Shown here in pieces: positions 38,008 through 48,369 of a stretch of 64,000 nt of DNA. Position numbers and translations under genes: made by a program. How positions within the stretch are numbered: the stretch's first letter is position 1; each line of letters starts with the position of its first letter. Source of the DNA: Picocystis sp. L7. Taxonomy: Eukaryota > Chlorophyta > Picocystophyceae > Picocystales > Picocystaceae. The notes beneath the pieces are model-generated. The model searched no databases, was not told the origin of the DNA, and worked only from the letters and a program-made list of their open reading frames with translations. The stretch is taken from assembly GCA_020975725.1 (NCBI GenBank), contig QXJR01000030.1, positions 186,001 to 250,000 on the forward strand, given 5' to 3'.

Positions 38008-39905
38008 TCTTCCACGTCGTTATGTTTCGCTCAGTCGAGTCTCCTGGATCGAATGGGACCGTTGGTAGCACGAGTGCCGCCTTCAGTACAACATGTGCAC
38101 AATCTCAAGCTCTCCATACGTTCCCCCTGTCCTTTTCTACACCCTTTGCATCCCCTGGACCTCCAACCCCCACCTCGGTTCTCCCCGGGTCTGATCGGAC
38201 GCCCCGTCCCTTTCGAAACCGTCCCCAACACGGGTCGGAATGGGGATCGAACCGATGAGCAAGCCACACCCTGTGTCACTCATCAGGGGTTCGCCCCAAT
38301 CGTACCGGGGCGGGACGTCCACGTGGTCGATCGGTCGCGGCGGCTGAAATCCTCCCCCGGGTAGGGCAGATGCACCCCGAAGCGGTAGTTGCACCCGTTT
38401 GGAAGGGGAGGGGATCCCTCGAGGTGGAGGCGCACCTCGAACCAGGGAGTTTTGACGGTTGTGAAGGACAAATCTGTTCCCAACGAACCGCGATGGGCCG
38501 TGGACGTGGACAAACGGATGGACGATCCGTAGTTGAAACAGGGATGCGTACATTGCGACTTGAAAAGAACGGTGCACGATTCCAGCCCGAACTGGAAGAC
38601 CACCATTGGCGTACCCAACCATCTTGCGACGTGGGCCAGCCGAATCCACCGTCTTCCGCATCTCGCGTTTCGTAACTGAGCATGAAGGACCTCGTGCATC
38701 GAACGGATCGATCCTGCCGATACGTCCGCGTTCCCTTCTTGCGTTGCACGGGACGTTCGCGTCCGCAGCCGCGGTTCCACCTGCGAGGGTGTGTCTGCGA
38801 CGAGGGTGCAACTTGGCACGGACCTGGCCCACCCCGGGCTGGGTGACAACATAATTTAAGCGGGAAACCGTCATGGATCGTCATCGTGCGGATGGCACGA
38901 TTCTGAAACTCCCAAGCAACCACGGGCCGGGCTCGCCCCAGGGCTCCTCCGCGAGATACGGTGTCTTCCGGGCAAAACGTGGATCTTTTCCCCGATTTCG
39001 CACGGGGAAGGGCCAGTGCCGATGAGGAAGAAGTGGATGCTCACCTCCATCCTCCACTTCGCGCAACTCCGTACGAGTGGGGCGTGTTTTCAGACGGCGT
39101 ATAAGTTCCCCCGTGGACGTTCCGTACTTCGATGACACTTGCATATCCAACCGACCATACATCGCGTGCCATCTGGCATCCCTCGTTTCCGATCCCCATC
39201 ACGTCATATGTCGTGCAACCGCCAACTGGGGTTGGATCGACCTCCTTCGAGGGACACCTGTGGGATGGCACAAGGGTCGATCCCCTCAGCCACAACCCTG
39301 GATGGGAGGGGTGGAGGCATTCCCACCTCTCCTGGGTGCCAGGACCGTACCCGATCGTCCCTCCTGAATCTTCGGATGGGGCAGATCCCAGGCCTTCCAT
39401 TCAACTGTCCCTACCACACAACCCATCGGTGTTAGGAGGAACGCGATGGCCCTACATCTTCTCCATGTTCACGGCCTGACCAAACCTGCACCGGTGAACA
39501 GATCGTACGAGACGGATCAGGCTCGATCCAGAAGATTCTGCACACCGTTGTGCCATCGGGAGAGGATGGATATGGGTCCAAGGGAAGAGCGATGAGTACA
39601 AAGAGCACAAGACAGGACTCTACGAACTCGAAAAATGGACATCGAGCCATCCCTCACGAAGATGGGATGCATGTGGAACTTTACCTCGTCCCACACGTGG
39701 TACCAGAAAAGGCAGCCACGGTCGTACGCCACGCGACTGGGAGGATGTCCGGCACGGCCAGATTCGAGGGAAGGCCATCAAATTACGCCTCGAGCTCTAC
39801 AATAACACCAACATAAGAAATAGGGGCAAGCACACGGATAGGGATTTCATGATCCGATCGTGAAAAGTGCTGCCTGTAGTCAGTGGAGGATGTGGTTCAG
39901 CAGCC
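38008..39905. other. 1.9-kb intergenic region upstream of MYB
   Basis: Holds CCCTTTCGAAACC near 38209 and GGGGATCGAACC near 38241 (recurrent family), plus several GC-rich inverted repeats up to 38450. A 245-codon minus-strand frame (38137-38874) and a plus-strand frame ending at 39860 have no motifs and lack coding character. No tRNA, snRNA or SRP RNA was recognised on either strand. It may hide a non-coding RNA, but nothing supports one. Confidence 0.4.
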
Positions 39906-42900
39906 TTAAGAACCATCCACAAGCTGTTCCCGAATTTTGGAGTGCTGGTACTCATCCTTGGAAATTCTGTAGTACGTTTCGGCGTGTTCCCTCTTGCCGA
40001 TCATGTGGGCAAACTGCTCGTCGTGTGTGATGACGATCAGTTGGAAGCTGTCTTGATTGCGTCGCTGCTCCATCAATTGGTGCAGAGATTGAGCGAGTGA
40101 CTGGGAATTTGCTGGGTCCAAATTGGTCGTTGGCTCGTCCAGGGCCAAAATGCCACAGTTCAAGCAAAAAACCTCTGCTAAAGCTAGTCGAATGATCAGG
40201 CACGCCAAGACCTTCTGGCCTGCACTGCACCTGCCCCGCATATCAAGCTCTGCGTCCCCGCTGCGCATCACGACACGGTAGTTGTAGCTCCTTGTGCTTC
40301 CACTCTTAGCATTCTCTGTATCAGCCTTTATTTGCACATAATCAATATCTTGATTTCTGTAAGTCTTTTGCCACAACTCCCGAATTATTTTGTTCACCTC
40401 TTCCATCCTCGAGCGATGAAAAGTCAACAGTGCTTTGTCCAGTGCAACATAGTACCTTTCCAGGTCTTGAACCGCCATTTTGTTGGTCTCCAACTCAATT
40501 GTTGCCGTCCTGTGCCTTCCGTGTACATCCCTGTACTCTTTCGCCCGTAACTCTTTCTCTTTCGAAACAATCTGTTGTGCATACGTGCTGAGAGAGCCCT
40601 TCAACATCTGTTGCTTGTCTCTCAACAATGAAAGTTCCTTGCTTTCACATTCAGCAGTTTTTTCCAGGCACGCAGCATCTGCAATGGTGTCACGCTGCAA
40701 CGATAACTCTTGCATCTCGCTTTGAAACTTTTGTAGGGTGTTCTGTATCATACGATATTGCAAATTGTCATCAATATTGGCTTTCCTCGTCTGAAGTTTG
40801 CTCATTTGAGCCTCAACGTCCTGTATGGCGTTCCTGCAGCTCTCCATAGAATTGGCGTGATCTTGCTGGAGCTCTCTGGTCCTGCTTAGTGCCTTGAGGG
40901 TCCTTGCAAGTTTTTCTGCACGCCCTTGCTCTGTATACTCTGCCAAGAGCTGCTGAATCCCATCCAGTGTCTCCAATTCTCTTTGGAATCCATGATACTT
41001 TGCTGTGACACACTCTTCCTGCTGGGTGAAGGATTCTCGAAGCTCTGCACGTTTCGCCACAAGCTCATTCTGTTGATGGTAGAGTGGTTCAAGTTGTGCT
41101 CGGACCATCTTCACTTGTAGCTGCAACGTGTCCTGTGATTCGATCATTTGCTCCCTTTCGTGCTGGAGAGACAACACATTTTCCTGCATCCTTCTAGCCT
41201 TGAATATTTCCTCTTGTAGAGTTCGCCAGGCGTTTTCCATGGAAAAAATCTCGCTACGCTTTGCAGAAATCACTTTCGTAAGGATTTCTTTTCTTTTTTC
41301 AAGTGCAAAACAATCAGCCTCGGTCTTTTCGATTTCTTTATCTACTTCATACAGGCTCTTTGATTCGTCCGTGATGTTGCAAGATTGCTTGATCGTAGCG
41401 ATCTCAAGGTCTATCAATGATATATCATGCGTTAGCCCAGTGATGGGGACCACCGCATGGTCGTTCAGTTTTAACAATTGCTGCAGCTTGTGCTCTACAA
41501 ATGCGCTTTCAGCAGTGGCGGCTTCTAGAGAAGAATCAATACGTTGAACATCAGCTTGGAGCATCTTAACCAAGCTGGCTTTTTCAGGAAGCTCTTGTTC
41601 GGTAAGCAGCTCCAGCCGTGTCCAAACAGGTTTCAGCTTCTTGAATGTTGAGACCTGCTGCTCCGCCTTGTAAAGTTTCTCTCGTTGTTCGTTGATTGCA
41701 TCAGGGAAGGTACTAGTAAGTTTTTGGACCCGGTCGCAGAAGAGACTCTCTTCTCCTCCTGAAAATTGATGGTGGCAAACAGGACACCGATGATGCTCAG
41801 ATGCTTCAGTCGCGAAGGTTTGATAGACAGTAGACATAGCTTCAAGCTTCGAAACCTCTTGCTGCGGCATTCTCTTCTCTTCCTCTGCCAATGCCAGTAG
41901 CTGTTCAAATTCTGGGGCACCAGTAGGTTGGGCAAGCTTAGACGCATTAGCGAGGGCCTCTTGGCATTTTTTTATCTCGTCTTCAATACTTGACAATGCC
42001 TGACATGCTGCATCGAGACGCCCTTGAAAAATCCCTCGGCTCTGTTGCAAAGACTGCAACTGCTCTAAATGTGCCGTTTTCTCCCTTGCAAGGATTTCAT
42101 GTGTAGCCTGACTTTTTTCAGCTATGCTATCAATGCCTTTGTAGCAGTCAAGGCCAAGCAATTGTAGCAATTCTTCTTCGTGCTTGGATAGAAGTGTGTT
42201 CCTTTTTTCTATTTTCAAACCTCTCTCTTCTTCTTTGAATTGCAACCTGGAAAGATGCGTGGATAGTGTTGCAAGGCTTTCACGTTCTCTCCTCAAAGAG
42301 GAAATACAACTGCGAGATTTCTCTATGTTTGAAGATACAGTTTGCAATTCAGAATCCATGTCATCTGCGTTTAAATGTTCCTTCTTCTCTACCAAGGCCA
42401 AACGAGAAGCGGCCTCACGGGCCTCCAGTTCAGCAATGTTTGTCTGGCTACATGTCAAAGTCTCCAGCTCCTTCTCAATCTCAACATGACGCGTGTTGCA
42501 CTCCGCTAGCGATCCTTCTTTAGATCTTTTTGATTCCTCCAGTAAAGCTATTTGCTTCGCAATATTCCCTACCTGGACCTGACACTCATCTTCTTCAATT
42601 CTATGTTGTTCCTTCAGATTCAGAAGCTCGGATTTCATCGAAGCCAATAAACGTTGGCAACTGGCCATGAATTCGGTGGTCGACTCCTCGTTTGAATCCA
42701 GGTCTGGAAGCAGGTCTGAATGAGCAGCTTTGATGGATCGCATCAATGCCTGGGCTTTCTTCACATTCTTGGCATGGGCATCTGCTTCAGCCATCAGCTT
42801 GCCCTGTTGTTTTGTTTCCCGATTGAATTGCTCTCTCAAAGCCTCCTCATCCAGTGAAAGTGAATGCATTTGTTCAAGCAAGTTTGACTTATCTTCTTCC

Positions 42901-43862
42901 AGTTGCCGCATATTTGCCATGTGCTGCAATTGAAAGCTCTGTAACTGCTCCGTACTTTCGTCAAGAAGTTTGTCTTGAAGCTTCGTGGCAAAGACCGAGC
43001 ATTGATTGGAAGTTACCTCGATCCTTGCTTCTAGGTTGCTAATTTCTATAGCATACTCCTTAATTCGATTCATTTTGCCTTGCAAATCTTGTACCTTCTT
43101 CTCTTTTTCCACGATCAGGGCTTCAAGTTCTCTGATCTCTCCTTCGATTGACTGGCTTTGATGCTTGTCTTCCGTGACAGAGGCCATGAGTTTTTCTGCA
43201 TGAGTTTTGTGGCTTTCAATGGTCTGCAGCATGAGTACCATTTCTTTCGACTTTTGATTGTGCTCTAGCTTCAGTTTGCGCAAGGCCTCGAGAGCTTTAG
43301 TGTAACGCGTCGCCGAGAAGATCTCATCGAATTTTTTTTTCAGGGTGCTTGGATCCGACAGCGGCCAATTGGCTTCATCCTGATGCACAAAGATCACACT
43401 ATCCAGTACGGCCTTGGAAACACCCATCAACGCTGGTACGGCTTTATCCATGTCTGCGCATCTGTGGCTAAGTGCTTCCGGTTTGTCTGTTTTCTCGTTC
43501 CATGTCTGTATCAATCCTTCCAGGGCTTTGTACTCCATCTTGGAAGCTTTCTGCACTAGCCTCAGGTTTCTCACGCAAACCACAGGTTTTCTAGCCGTCG
43601 GAGTGAGGAAGCGCAACTTGATTTGGGCTTTCACTTCAGTTTCTCCCGCCACTTTTGGATCGTGGACGAAGGTCTGCCCCGATCTGGCATTGGGCGGTAG
43701 ATCTCCGGTGCAGGCCATTTTCAGGCACTCTATGATGGTGGTCTTACCAGCCCCATTTTCTCCCACAATCAACGTCAATGGTCGATGGAATTCAATGGCA
43801 TCTACGTTTTCAGGACTGAAGCTCCGGATGCCTTTTATGAGCATCTTTTCCACCGTGCACAT
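39906..43862 (-). CDS. RAD50: RAD50 DNA double-strand break repair ATPase
   Basis: 1,318 residues, the usual RAD50 length, with no intron. N-terminal half-ATPase: MCTVEKMLIKGIRSFSPEN and Walker A GENGAGKTT at 34-42, then VIFVHQDEANWPLSDP (the conserved Q-loop region). Two long coiled-coil arms flank the zinc hook HRCPVCHHQF near residue 694 (CxxC intact). The C-terminal half-ATPase has MRGRCSAGQKVLACLIIRLALAE (signature), ILALDEPTTNLD (Walker B) and LIVITHDEQF (switch His). RAD50 works with MRE11 and NBS1/XRS2 to tether and process broken DNA ends and to activate ATM. The partners are not in the window. It is divergent from the release factor 2 gene. Confidence 0.98.
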   Translation of the reverse strand: MCTVEKMLIKGIRSFSPENVDAIEFHRPLTLIVGENGAGKTTIIECLKMACTGDLPPNARSGQTFVHDPKVAGETEVKAQIKLRFLTPTARKPVVCVRNLRLVQKASKMEYKALEGLIQTWNEKTDKPEALSHRCADMDKAVPALMGVSKAVLDSVIFVHQDEANWPLSDPSTLKKKFDEIFSATRYTKALEALRKLKLEHNQKSKEMVLMLQTIESHKTHAEKLMASVTEDKHQSQSIEGEIRELEALIVEKEKKVQDLQGKMNRIKEYAIEISNLEARIEVTSNQCSVFATKLQDKLLDESTEQLQSFQLQHMANMRQLEEDKSNLLEQMHSLSLDEEALREQFNRETKQQGKLMAEADAHAKNVKKAQALMRSIKAAHSDLLPDLDSNEESTTEFMASCQRLLASMKSELLNLKEQHRIEEDECQVQVGNIAKQIALLEESKRSKEGSLAECNTRHVEIEKELETLTCSQTNIAELEAREAASRLALVEKKEHLNADDMDSELQTVSSNIEKSRSCISSLRRERESLATLSTHLSRLQFKEEERGLKIEKRNTLLSKHEEELLQLLGLDCYKGIDSIAEKSQATHEILAREKTAHLEQLQSLQQSRGIFQGRLDAACQALSSIEDEIKKCQEALANASKLAQPTGAPEFEQLLALAEEEKRMPQQEVSKLEAMSTVYQTFATEASEHHRCPVCHHQFSGGEESLFCDRVQKLTSTFPDAINEQREKLYKAEQQVSTFKKLKPVWTRLELLTEQELPEKASLVKMLQADVQRIDSSLEAATAESAFVEHKLQQLLKLNDHAVVPITGLTHDISLIDLEIATIKQSCNITDESKSLYEVDKEIEKTEADCFALEKRKEILTKVISAKRSEIFSMENAWRTLQEEIFKARRMQENVLSLQHEREQMIESQDTLQLQVKMVRAQLEPLYHQQNELVAKRAELRESFTQQEECVTAKYHGFQRELETLDGIQQLLAEYTEQGRAEKLARTLKALSRTRELQQDHANSMESCRNAIQDVEAQMSKLQTRKANIDDNLQYRMIQNTLQKFQSEMQELSLQRDTIADAACLEKTAECESKELSLLRDKQQMLKGSLSTYAQQIVSKEKELRAKEYRDVHGRHRTATIELETNKMAVQDLERYYVALDKALLTFHRSRMEEVNKIIRELWQKTYRNQDIDYVQIKADTENAKSGSTRSYNYRVVMRSGDAELDMRGRCSAGQKVLACLIIRLALAEVFCLNCGILALDEPTTNLDPANSQSLAQSLHQLMEQRRNQDSFQLIVITHDEQFAHMIGKREHAETYYRISKDEYQHSKIREQLVDGS

Positions 43863-45201
43863 GATTCAGATCTTACCGCGGGGTGCTCTTCGATCCTCTG
43901 TGTGTATCTTTTATTCCTCCTGCGAATGGGACGTATTTCCTGCTTCCCTGTTTGGTCGATTCGGATCCTTCCGATGCTGTCCACCACACCCTTTCGATCG
44001 TTTCCTTTCCCTGCTGCGTTCGACCGCGTCTTGACGCCACGTCTTCCAGGATCCGCAACGTTTCCAATGCTTTCAACACTGTCCCAACGTTCCCTACACG
44101 TGCTCCACCTCGTCCTCGACGCGTTCGTGACGCGGCAATTCGCGATGCGGATGGCGCGATTCGAGCTCGAAAATGGACCAAAGCACGACACCACCTCCGA
44201 GTACTTAACTGGTGGGTTAACTGGATCGGAGGGATGGGGAGGGAAGGGTCGAGCTCAACCCACCACCGTGGTTGGTTGGTCATGGAGAAATGGCATGGAA
44301 GGGGTGCGAACGAGGCACCGTGGAAGAAGAAGGCGTGTCGAGGAAACAAGGAAGGAGGGATCCGTCCTTCTCCGTGATTCCATGCCGTAGGAATGGTGAG
44401 AAGTCCCTCTCGTGGGACACAAAGCGACGACAAGGCCCATGAAAGGATCAACCCCAAGTGTGTGGGATGCTACGAGTGGAATCTTCCTTCTCGTACGAAA
44501 TAATAGGTTCCATGGCGTCTTTCGACCGAATGAATTCCACGCGGGGTCCTCGAGATCCAAGCTTCTTGGCAAGTCCACCGTGCGATCCCGTAGGATGGCT
44601 TGGGCACCTCCTTTCATCTTCCTTCGTCTATGCGAACTTCACTAGGAATCTGTGCACGGTTGCCCTTGAGAGACGGCAACTCACCGTTTTACTCAGCACT
44701 CATTCGATGTGTTCACTCACCTCTTCACGGGAATCGCCGACGAGTATTGTGGATTGGATGGAACATCTCCCACGCGAGAAACGCTCTCATTTCCCACGCT
44801 CAACGCTCCACTTGAAGGATTCCTCCGACGTGTTGGTTGGCGAAGGCATTCACTTGGGATTGCAGAGCGCATCCTCCTTCCCCTTGGTGAAGAGAGCCTC
44901 GCACCAGTGGGACCGAGGTTCCTCTCCGTTCCCCCTCCTCCTTCGTCCATCCGCCGTGCTAGAAACGAGTCTTCTCTTGATCCCCCTTCCAATGCAAGAG
45001 CTTCACCTCAAGAGAAGGAGGAGAGGAATGAGAAGGAGAAGACACAGGGGCAGACAGGCGGGAAGGAGAGAATGGAGAAGACAAGAGGGAAGGGGAGTAA
45101 GGAGAAGAGAAAGGAGGAGGGAAACAAGGGATGTGAGGAGGACGGGGGGAGAGAGAAGAAACTCTCCATTTTCACCTGGTGGGTGTCCAAGAGGGTGGTG
45201 G
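43863..45201. other. Divergent region between RAD50 and release factor 2
   Basis: 1.3 kb. Contains GGACCAAAGCACGA at 44176-44189 (shared with the HRD3 upstream tandem repeat), a GTTAACT pair at 44205-44222, and GGGGGAGAGAGAAGAAACTCTCC at 45145-45167 described by its core GAGAAGAAACTC. The release factor frame is open back to 44458, but that part resembles purine-rich untranslated sequence. Confidence 0.45.
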
Positions 45202-46491
45202 ATGGCGCGAGGAATGCGACAGGCGTGGACGCAGATGTTGCGCCATCACTGGATGCGATGCGAACCATGGAGGGTGAGAAAGGGAGCCTGCAGATCCATG
45301 GGAGACGTACAACCGGACATGGGAACGCAAGGTGCAAAGAAGAAAGCAGAACACGTCAGGAAGAGAGTGGAAAGCGCAGCCCAAGTGTACGACCTGAACA
45401 AGAAAGAAGCAGAACTCAAAGAAATGGAAGCACGTGCAGGTCAAGACGGGTTCTGGGATGATCAAAAGGGAGCGCAAAAAATACTGCAGGAAATCGATCG
45501 AACGAAAGGCGAAGTGCAGCGATTGCGTGGGTACTTCGCCACGCTCGAAGACGTCGCCACCGCACTCGAACTGGTCGAAGAGGAAACCAAAGGACACACA
45601 AACGACCCGAAACAGGAAAAAAACCAACAGGAAGAAGAATTCCTCGCCGAAGCCCAACAGAATCTTGAAAAAATCGAGAAGGAAATGGAGTCCTGGGAAC
45701 TGAAGCAGCTGCTCTCCGGACCCTACGATCGATGCGGTGCCAGGCTCAACATCACCGCTGGTGCTGGAGGCACAGATGCACAGGACTGGGCGGAAATGCT
45801 GGAAAGAATGTACCAAAGATGGTGCGAAAAGAAAGGATACAAAGTCAAGAATGTGGATCGTTCGCCCGGAGAAGAAGCAGGCATCAAAAGCACCACTCTA
45901 GAAATCCAAGGGGATCTGGCCTACGGGCTGCTCTCCTCCGAAAACGGGACCCACCGCCTGGTGAGGCAGAGCCCTTTCAATACTAAAGGGGCTCGACAAA
46001 CGAGCTTTGCTGGGGTGGAGGTCATGCCGCTGCTCGATGACGACGTGCAGGTCGACCTCCCAGAGGCCGACTTGGAAATATCCACCATGCGATCTGGAGG
46101 AGCAGGCGGACAGAACGTCAACAAGGTAGAAACTGCCGTTAGAATTAAGCACATCCCCACCGGGATCGCAGTCAAATGCACGCAAGAGAGAAGCCAGATA
46201 CAGAATAAGGCTCTGGCAATGCAGATCCTCAAGGCCAAGTTGTTGGTCATCGCGCAGCAGCAGCATGCCAAGGAAATTGCAGAAATAAGGGGAGATATGG
46301 TGAAGGCAGAATGGGGACAGCAGATACGTAACTACGTCTTTCATCCTTACAAGATGGTGAAAGACTTAAGAACAGCTGAAGAAACCCCCAACGTCCAAGG
46401 GGTCATGGATGGGGACCTGGATGATTTTGTGAACGCTTATCTTCGATGGATGGGATCGAAAAAGCAGGACGAAGCTGTACCCACTATTTGA
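45202..46491 (+). CDS. prfB: Organellar peptide chain release factor 2
   Basis: 429 residues from the ATG at 45202; earlier in-frame ATGs exist back to 44458. The first ~55 residues are Arg-rich without a conserved fold and fit an organelle transit peptide. The rest aligns with bacterial RF2: coiled N-terminal domain ([21 protein letters not shown]), [22 protein letters not shown], the stop-codon motif SPF within [23 protein letters not shown], and the catalytic [20 protein letters not shown] (GGQ), then [14 protein letters not shown]. It should release peptides at UAA and UGA codons in plastid or mitochondrion. Plastid is the likelier site in algae, but targeting is not proven. The bacterial RF2 programmed frameshift is absent, as expected. 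Confidence 0.93.
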   Translation: MARGMRQAWTQMLRHHWMRCEPWRVRKGACRSMGDVQPDMGTQGAKKKAEHVRKRVESAAQVYDLNKKEAELKEMEARAGQDGFWDDQKGAQKILQEIDRTKGEVQRLRGYFATLEDVATALELVEEETKGHTNDPKQEKNQQEEEFLAEAQQNLEKIEKEMESWELKQLLSGPYDRCGARLNITAGAGGTDAQDWAEMLERMYQRWCEKKGYKVKNVDRSPGEEAGIKSTTLEIQGDLAYGLLSSENGTHRLVRQSPFNTKGARQTSFAGVEVMPLLDDDVQVDLPEADLEISTMRSGGAGGQNVNKVETAVRIKHIPTGIAVKCTQERSQIQNKALAMQILKAKLLVIAQQQHAKEIAEIRGDMVKAEWGQQIRNYVFHPYKMVKDLRTAEETPNVQGVMDGDLDDFVNAYLRWMGSKKQDEAVPTI

Positions 46492-47275
46492 AATGATTTG
46501 ACAGAGAAATGGACCGAATTTCCCTCTGTTGCAAGGTTGTGGCTGCCCATCGATGGGACCCAACAGTTGCACATGCGTACACACCTGACCTGTCTTTTAT
46601 ACGAACATGATGGATGGAACGTCGGAGAGGGCATTGCACTTTCCCTTCCATAGAGTTCTGGTCGATATCTTTAAGATCAGGCTGTGGGGGTCCCAAAGAG
46701 CTTTCGGCATGCAGAAATCTTCCCATTGCGCGAACTGCGTGGGTCAAACTTTCTTGGTGCGATTGTTTTTTTTGTCAGCACTCGGGAAGATACAATGCAC
46801 GGCTTGAAGTTCAGCGTGCTCGAATCCATGGATGCCTCATTAAGCTGGTTGATGATTGCTTCCTAGCACCTTGCATGCATGCATGCAACCTCATTCCCAT
46901 CCCTTCTAGTTTCTTGCTCGCATGTTGGAGGGCAAAGTCAATGCAGCTGCGTCGCTGCTACGTGCAGCCCATGGTTTCCATAGCCATCCACGAGCCTCGA
47001 TCAGCTTCTGCAGAGGTGCAGCGTTGGTTTTGGTGGGAAACGAGGGTCATCTCCACATCACATTCGGATGGTCCGAGGATCCGCCCCGAATGACCGTCCC
47101 CAGACGATTATTTTACGGTCTTTCACGGTCCAAGGACGGTCTCTGGGTGGTACCAGGTCTTCTCCCATGCCCCAACCGAGCGATATTCCTACAGCAGATG
47201 GACAGGGCAATTTTACCGAACGGGGAACGATCGGGATTACATCCTGGTGGTGGGATATGAACGAGGGAAGGACAG
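46492..47275. other. Intergenic, no gene recognised
   Basis: 784 bp after release factor 2. A run of eight T near 46764 and a GCATGCATGCATGCA tract near 46874. Short frames (66 codons plus, 87 codons minus) lack motifs. No RNA gene recognised upstream of the T run. Confidence 0.4.
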
Positions 47276-48304
47276 ATGGAAAAACATATGAATCGACACC
47301 ACGAACCCATGGTTGCAACGCATTCGAAGGAGACATCGACAGGCTCACACTTGGTGTCACGGGCAAAGCAAAGCGAGGAAGCGATGAAGGTAAGGGGCAA
47401 GAGAAGGTATCCCCGAAGGAGGAACCGAAAAAGTGGAACCAAGGAACCTAGCTCTGTTCCAGAGCAGACATGTGGATCGTCTCGGTACATCGGCTTAAGC
47501 TGGATTGCAAGCGCGGCGGTGAAGGATGAGGAGCGCGAGGGCACCGATACGAACCCCCATGCCGGCGATGATGTATTGAACAATCCGGGCGCATATGGAA
47601 GAACGCAACAAGGGGTGCTGGAGGAATCCACGTGCCATACAATTTTTTTATCACCGGAATGCTCGATACCATCTTCATGCATGTCCATGAACCGCCAAGA
47701 CTCGCAAGAATCAGAAACTCTACCCCTGAAAGCCCGCAACTATATGGATCGACTTGACATGCTTCCCAAGCAGAGGAAAGGACCACGTAGCAATCCCCTG
47801 AAAATTGACAGCAAACCACGTGTGCCATCTCCTTCCAAAGGAAGTCGATCTCCAAATCAGCCACTTTGTCTGTCCCGGCACGGAAAGCAGATTGAAGATT
47901 GTGAGTGTGCATGCGAGAAAAATGAAGGATCTTTATTTCATAAAAGAATGCATGAGGGTAGCATTCAAACAAAAAAGCTGCTACTAACAAAGCCCTCAAA
48001 ACGAAACAGGGAGGATATCACAGCAGCATCCACACTATGGGGTATGCTCCATGCGCATGTGGAGGGAAGAATTACACCTGTTGACCCCATAGCGCGAAGC
48101 ATGAGAAATGTACAAACGGAGCTCAACCAAATGTCACTGCATGAACTGGTCCAGCTACTTGCCACCCTTTCTAACAGGACAATCAGTCAAGTCTTGAAAC
48201 TCAAGAAGGGGAGAAAGAAACTAGTTGAAAAAATAACCAATGCTTGGCAACGAAGAGTAGGATCCTCTCTTCCCAAACAAGCGAAAACAAAGCCTGACAA
48301 ATAG
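47276..48304 (+). CDS. Uncharacterised basic protein with small C-terminal helical domain
   Basis: 342 residues, family not recognised. The first 230 residues are basic, Ser/Pro/Lys/Arg-rich and probably disordered (RGKRRYPRRRNRKSG, a plausible nuclear signal). Around 200-215 a short Cys cluster (CECACEK) appears. The last ~75 residues look folded: VDPIARSMRNVQTELNQMSLHELVQLLATL, then LKLKKGRKKLVEKITNAWQRR, two or three helices ending in a basic helix. This resembles SAP-like or SLX4 C-terminal helical modules that contact DNA or nucleases, but similarity by eye is weak. The gene is convergent with the R3H gene, stops 65 bp apart. Confidence 0.65.
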   Translation: MEKHMNRHHEPMVATHSKETSTGSHLVSRAKQSEEAMKVRGKRRYPRRRNRKSGTKEPSSVPEQTCGSSRYIGLSWIASAAVKDEEREGTDTNPHAGDDVLNNPGAYGRTQQGVLEESTCHTIFLSPECSIPSSCMSMNRQDSQESETLPLKARNYMDRLDMLPKQRKGPRSNPLKIDSKPRVPSPSKGSRSPNQPLCLSRHGKQIEDCECACEKNEGSLFHKRMHEGSIQTKKLLLTKPSKRNREDITAASTLWGMLHAHVEGRITPVDPIARSMRNVQTELNQMSLHELVQLLATLSNRTISQVLKLKKGRKKLVEKITNAWQRRVGSSLPKQAKTKPDK

Positions 48305-48369
48305 AAGACCCGCATCCAGAGCACAGCAGAGTTGCAAGTTGTATGAGCCTTTTCACGCTGATGCACCTT

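Noticed and set aside
38235-38320. GGGGATCGAACC resembling the end of a minus-strand tRNA
   Set aside because: T stem has two pairs only; it fits the recurrent promoter palindrome family better.
38137-38874. 245-codon minus-strand frame upstream of MYB
   Set aside because: GC-rich region open in several frames at once, contains the recurrent promoter elements and no recognisable domain.
39498-39860. Plus-strand frame with segments such as DEYKEHKTGLYELEKW
   Set aside because: No ATG, GTG or TTG start after the upstream stop, and the middle is Arg/Thr/Pro-rich noise.
44176-44189. 14-mer shared with the HRD3 upstream repeat as strong evidence of co-regulation
   Set aside because: About a dozen 14-mer coincidences are expected by chance in a window of this size, so it is mentioned only as a weak hint.
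45259-45310. GTGAGA donor-like site in the leader of release factor 2
   Set aside because: No CTGAC branch site or suitable acceptor follows, and the frame is continuous without splicing.
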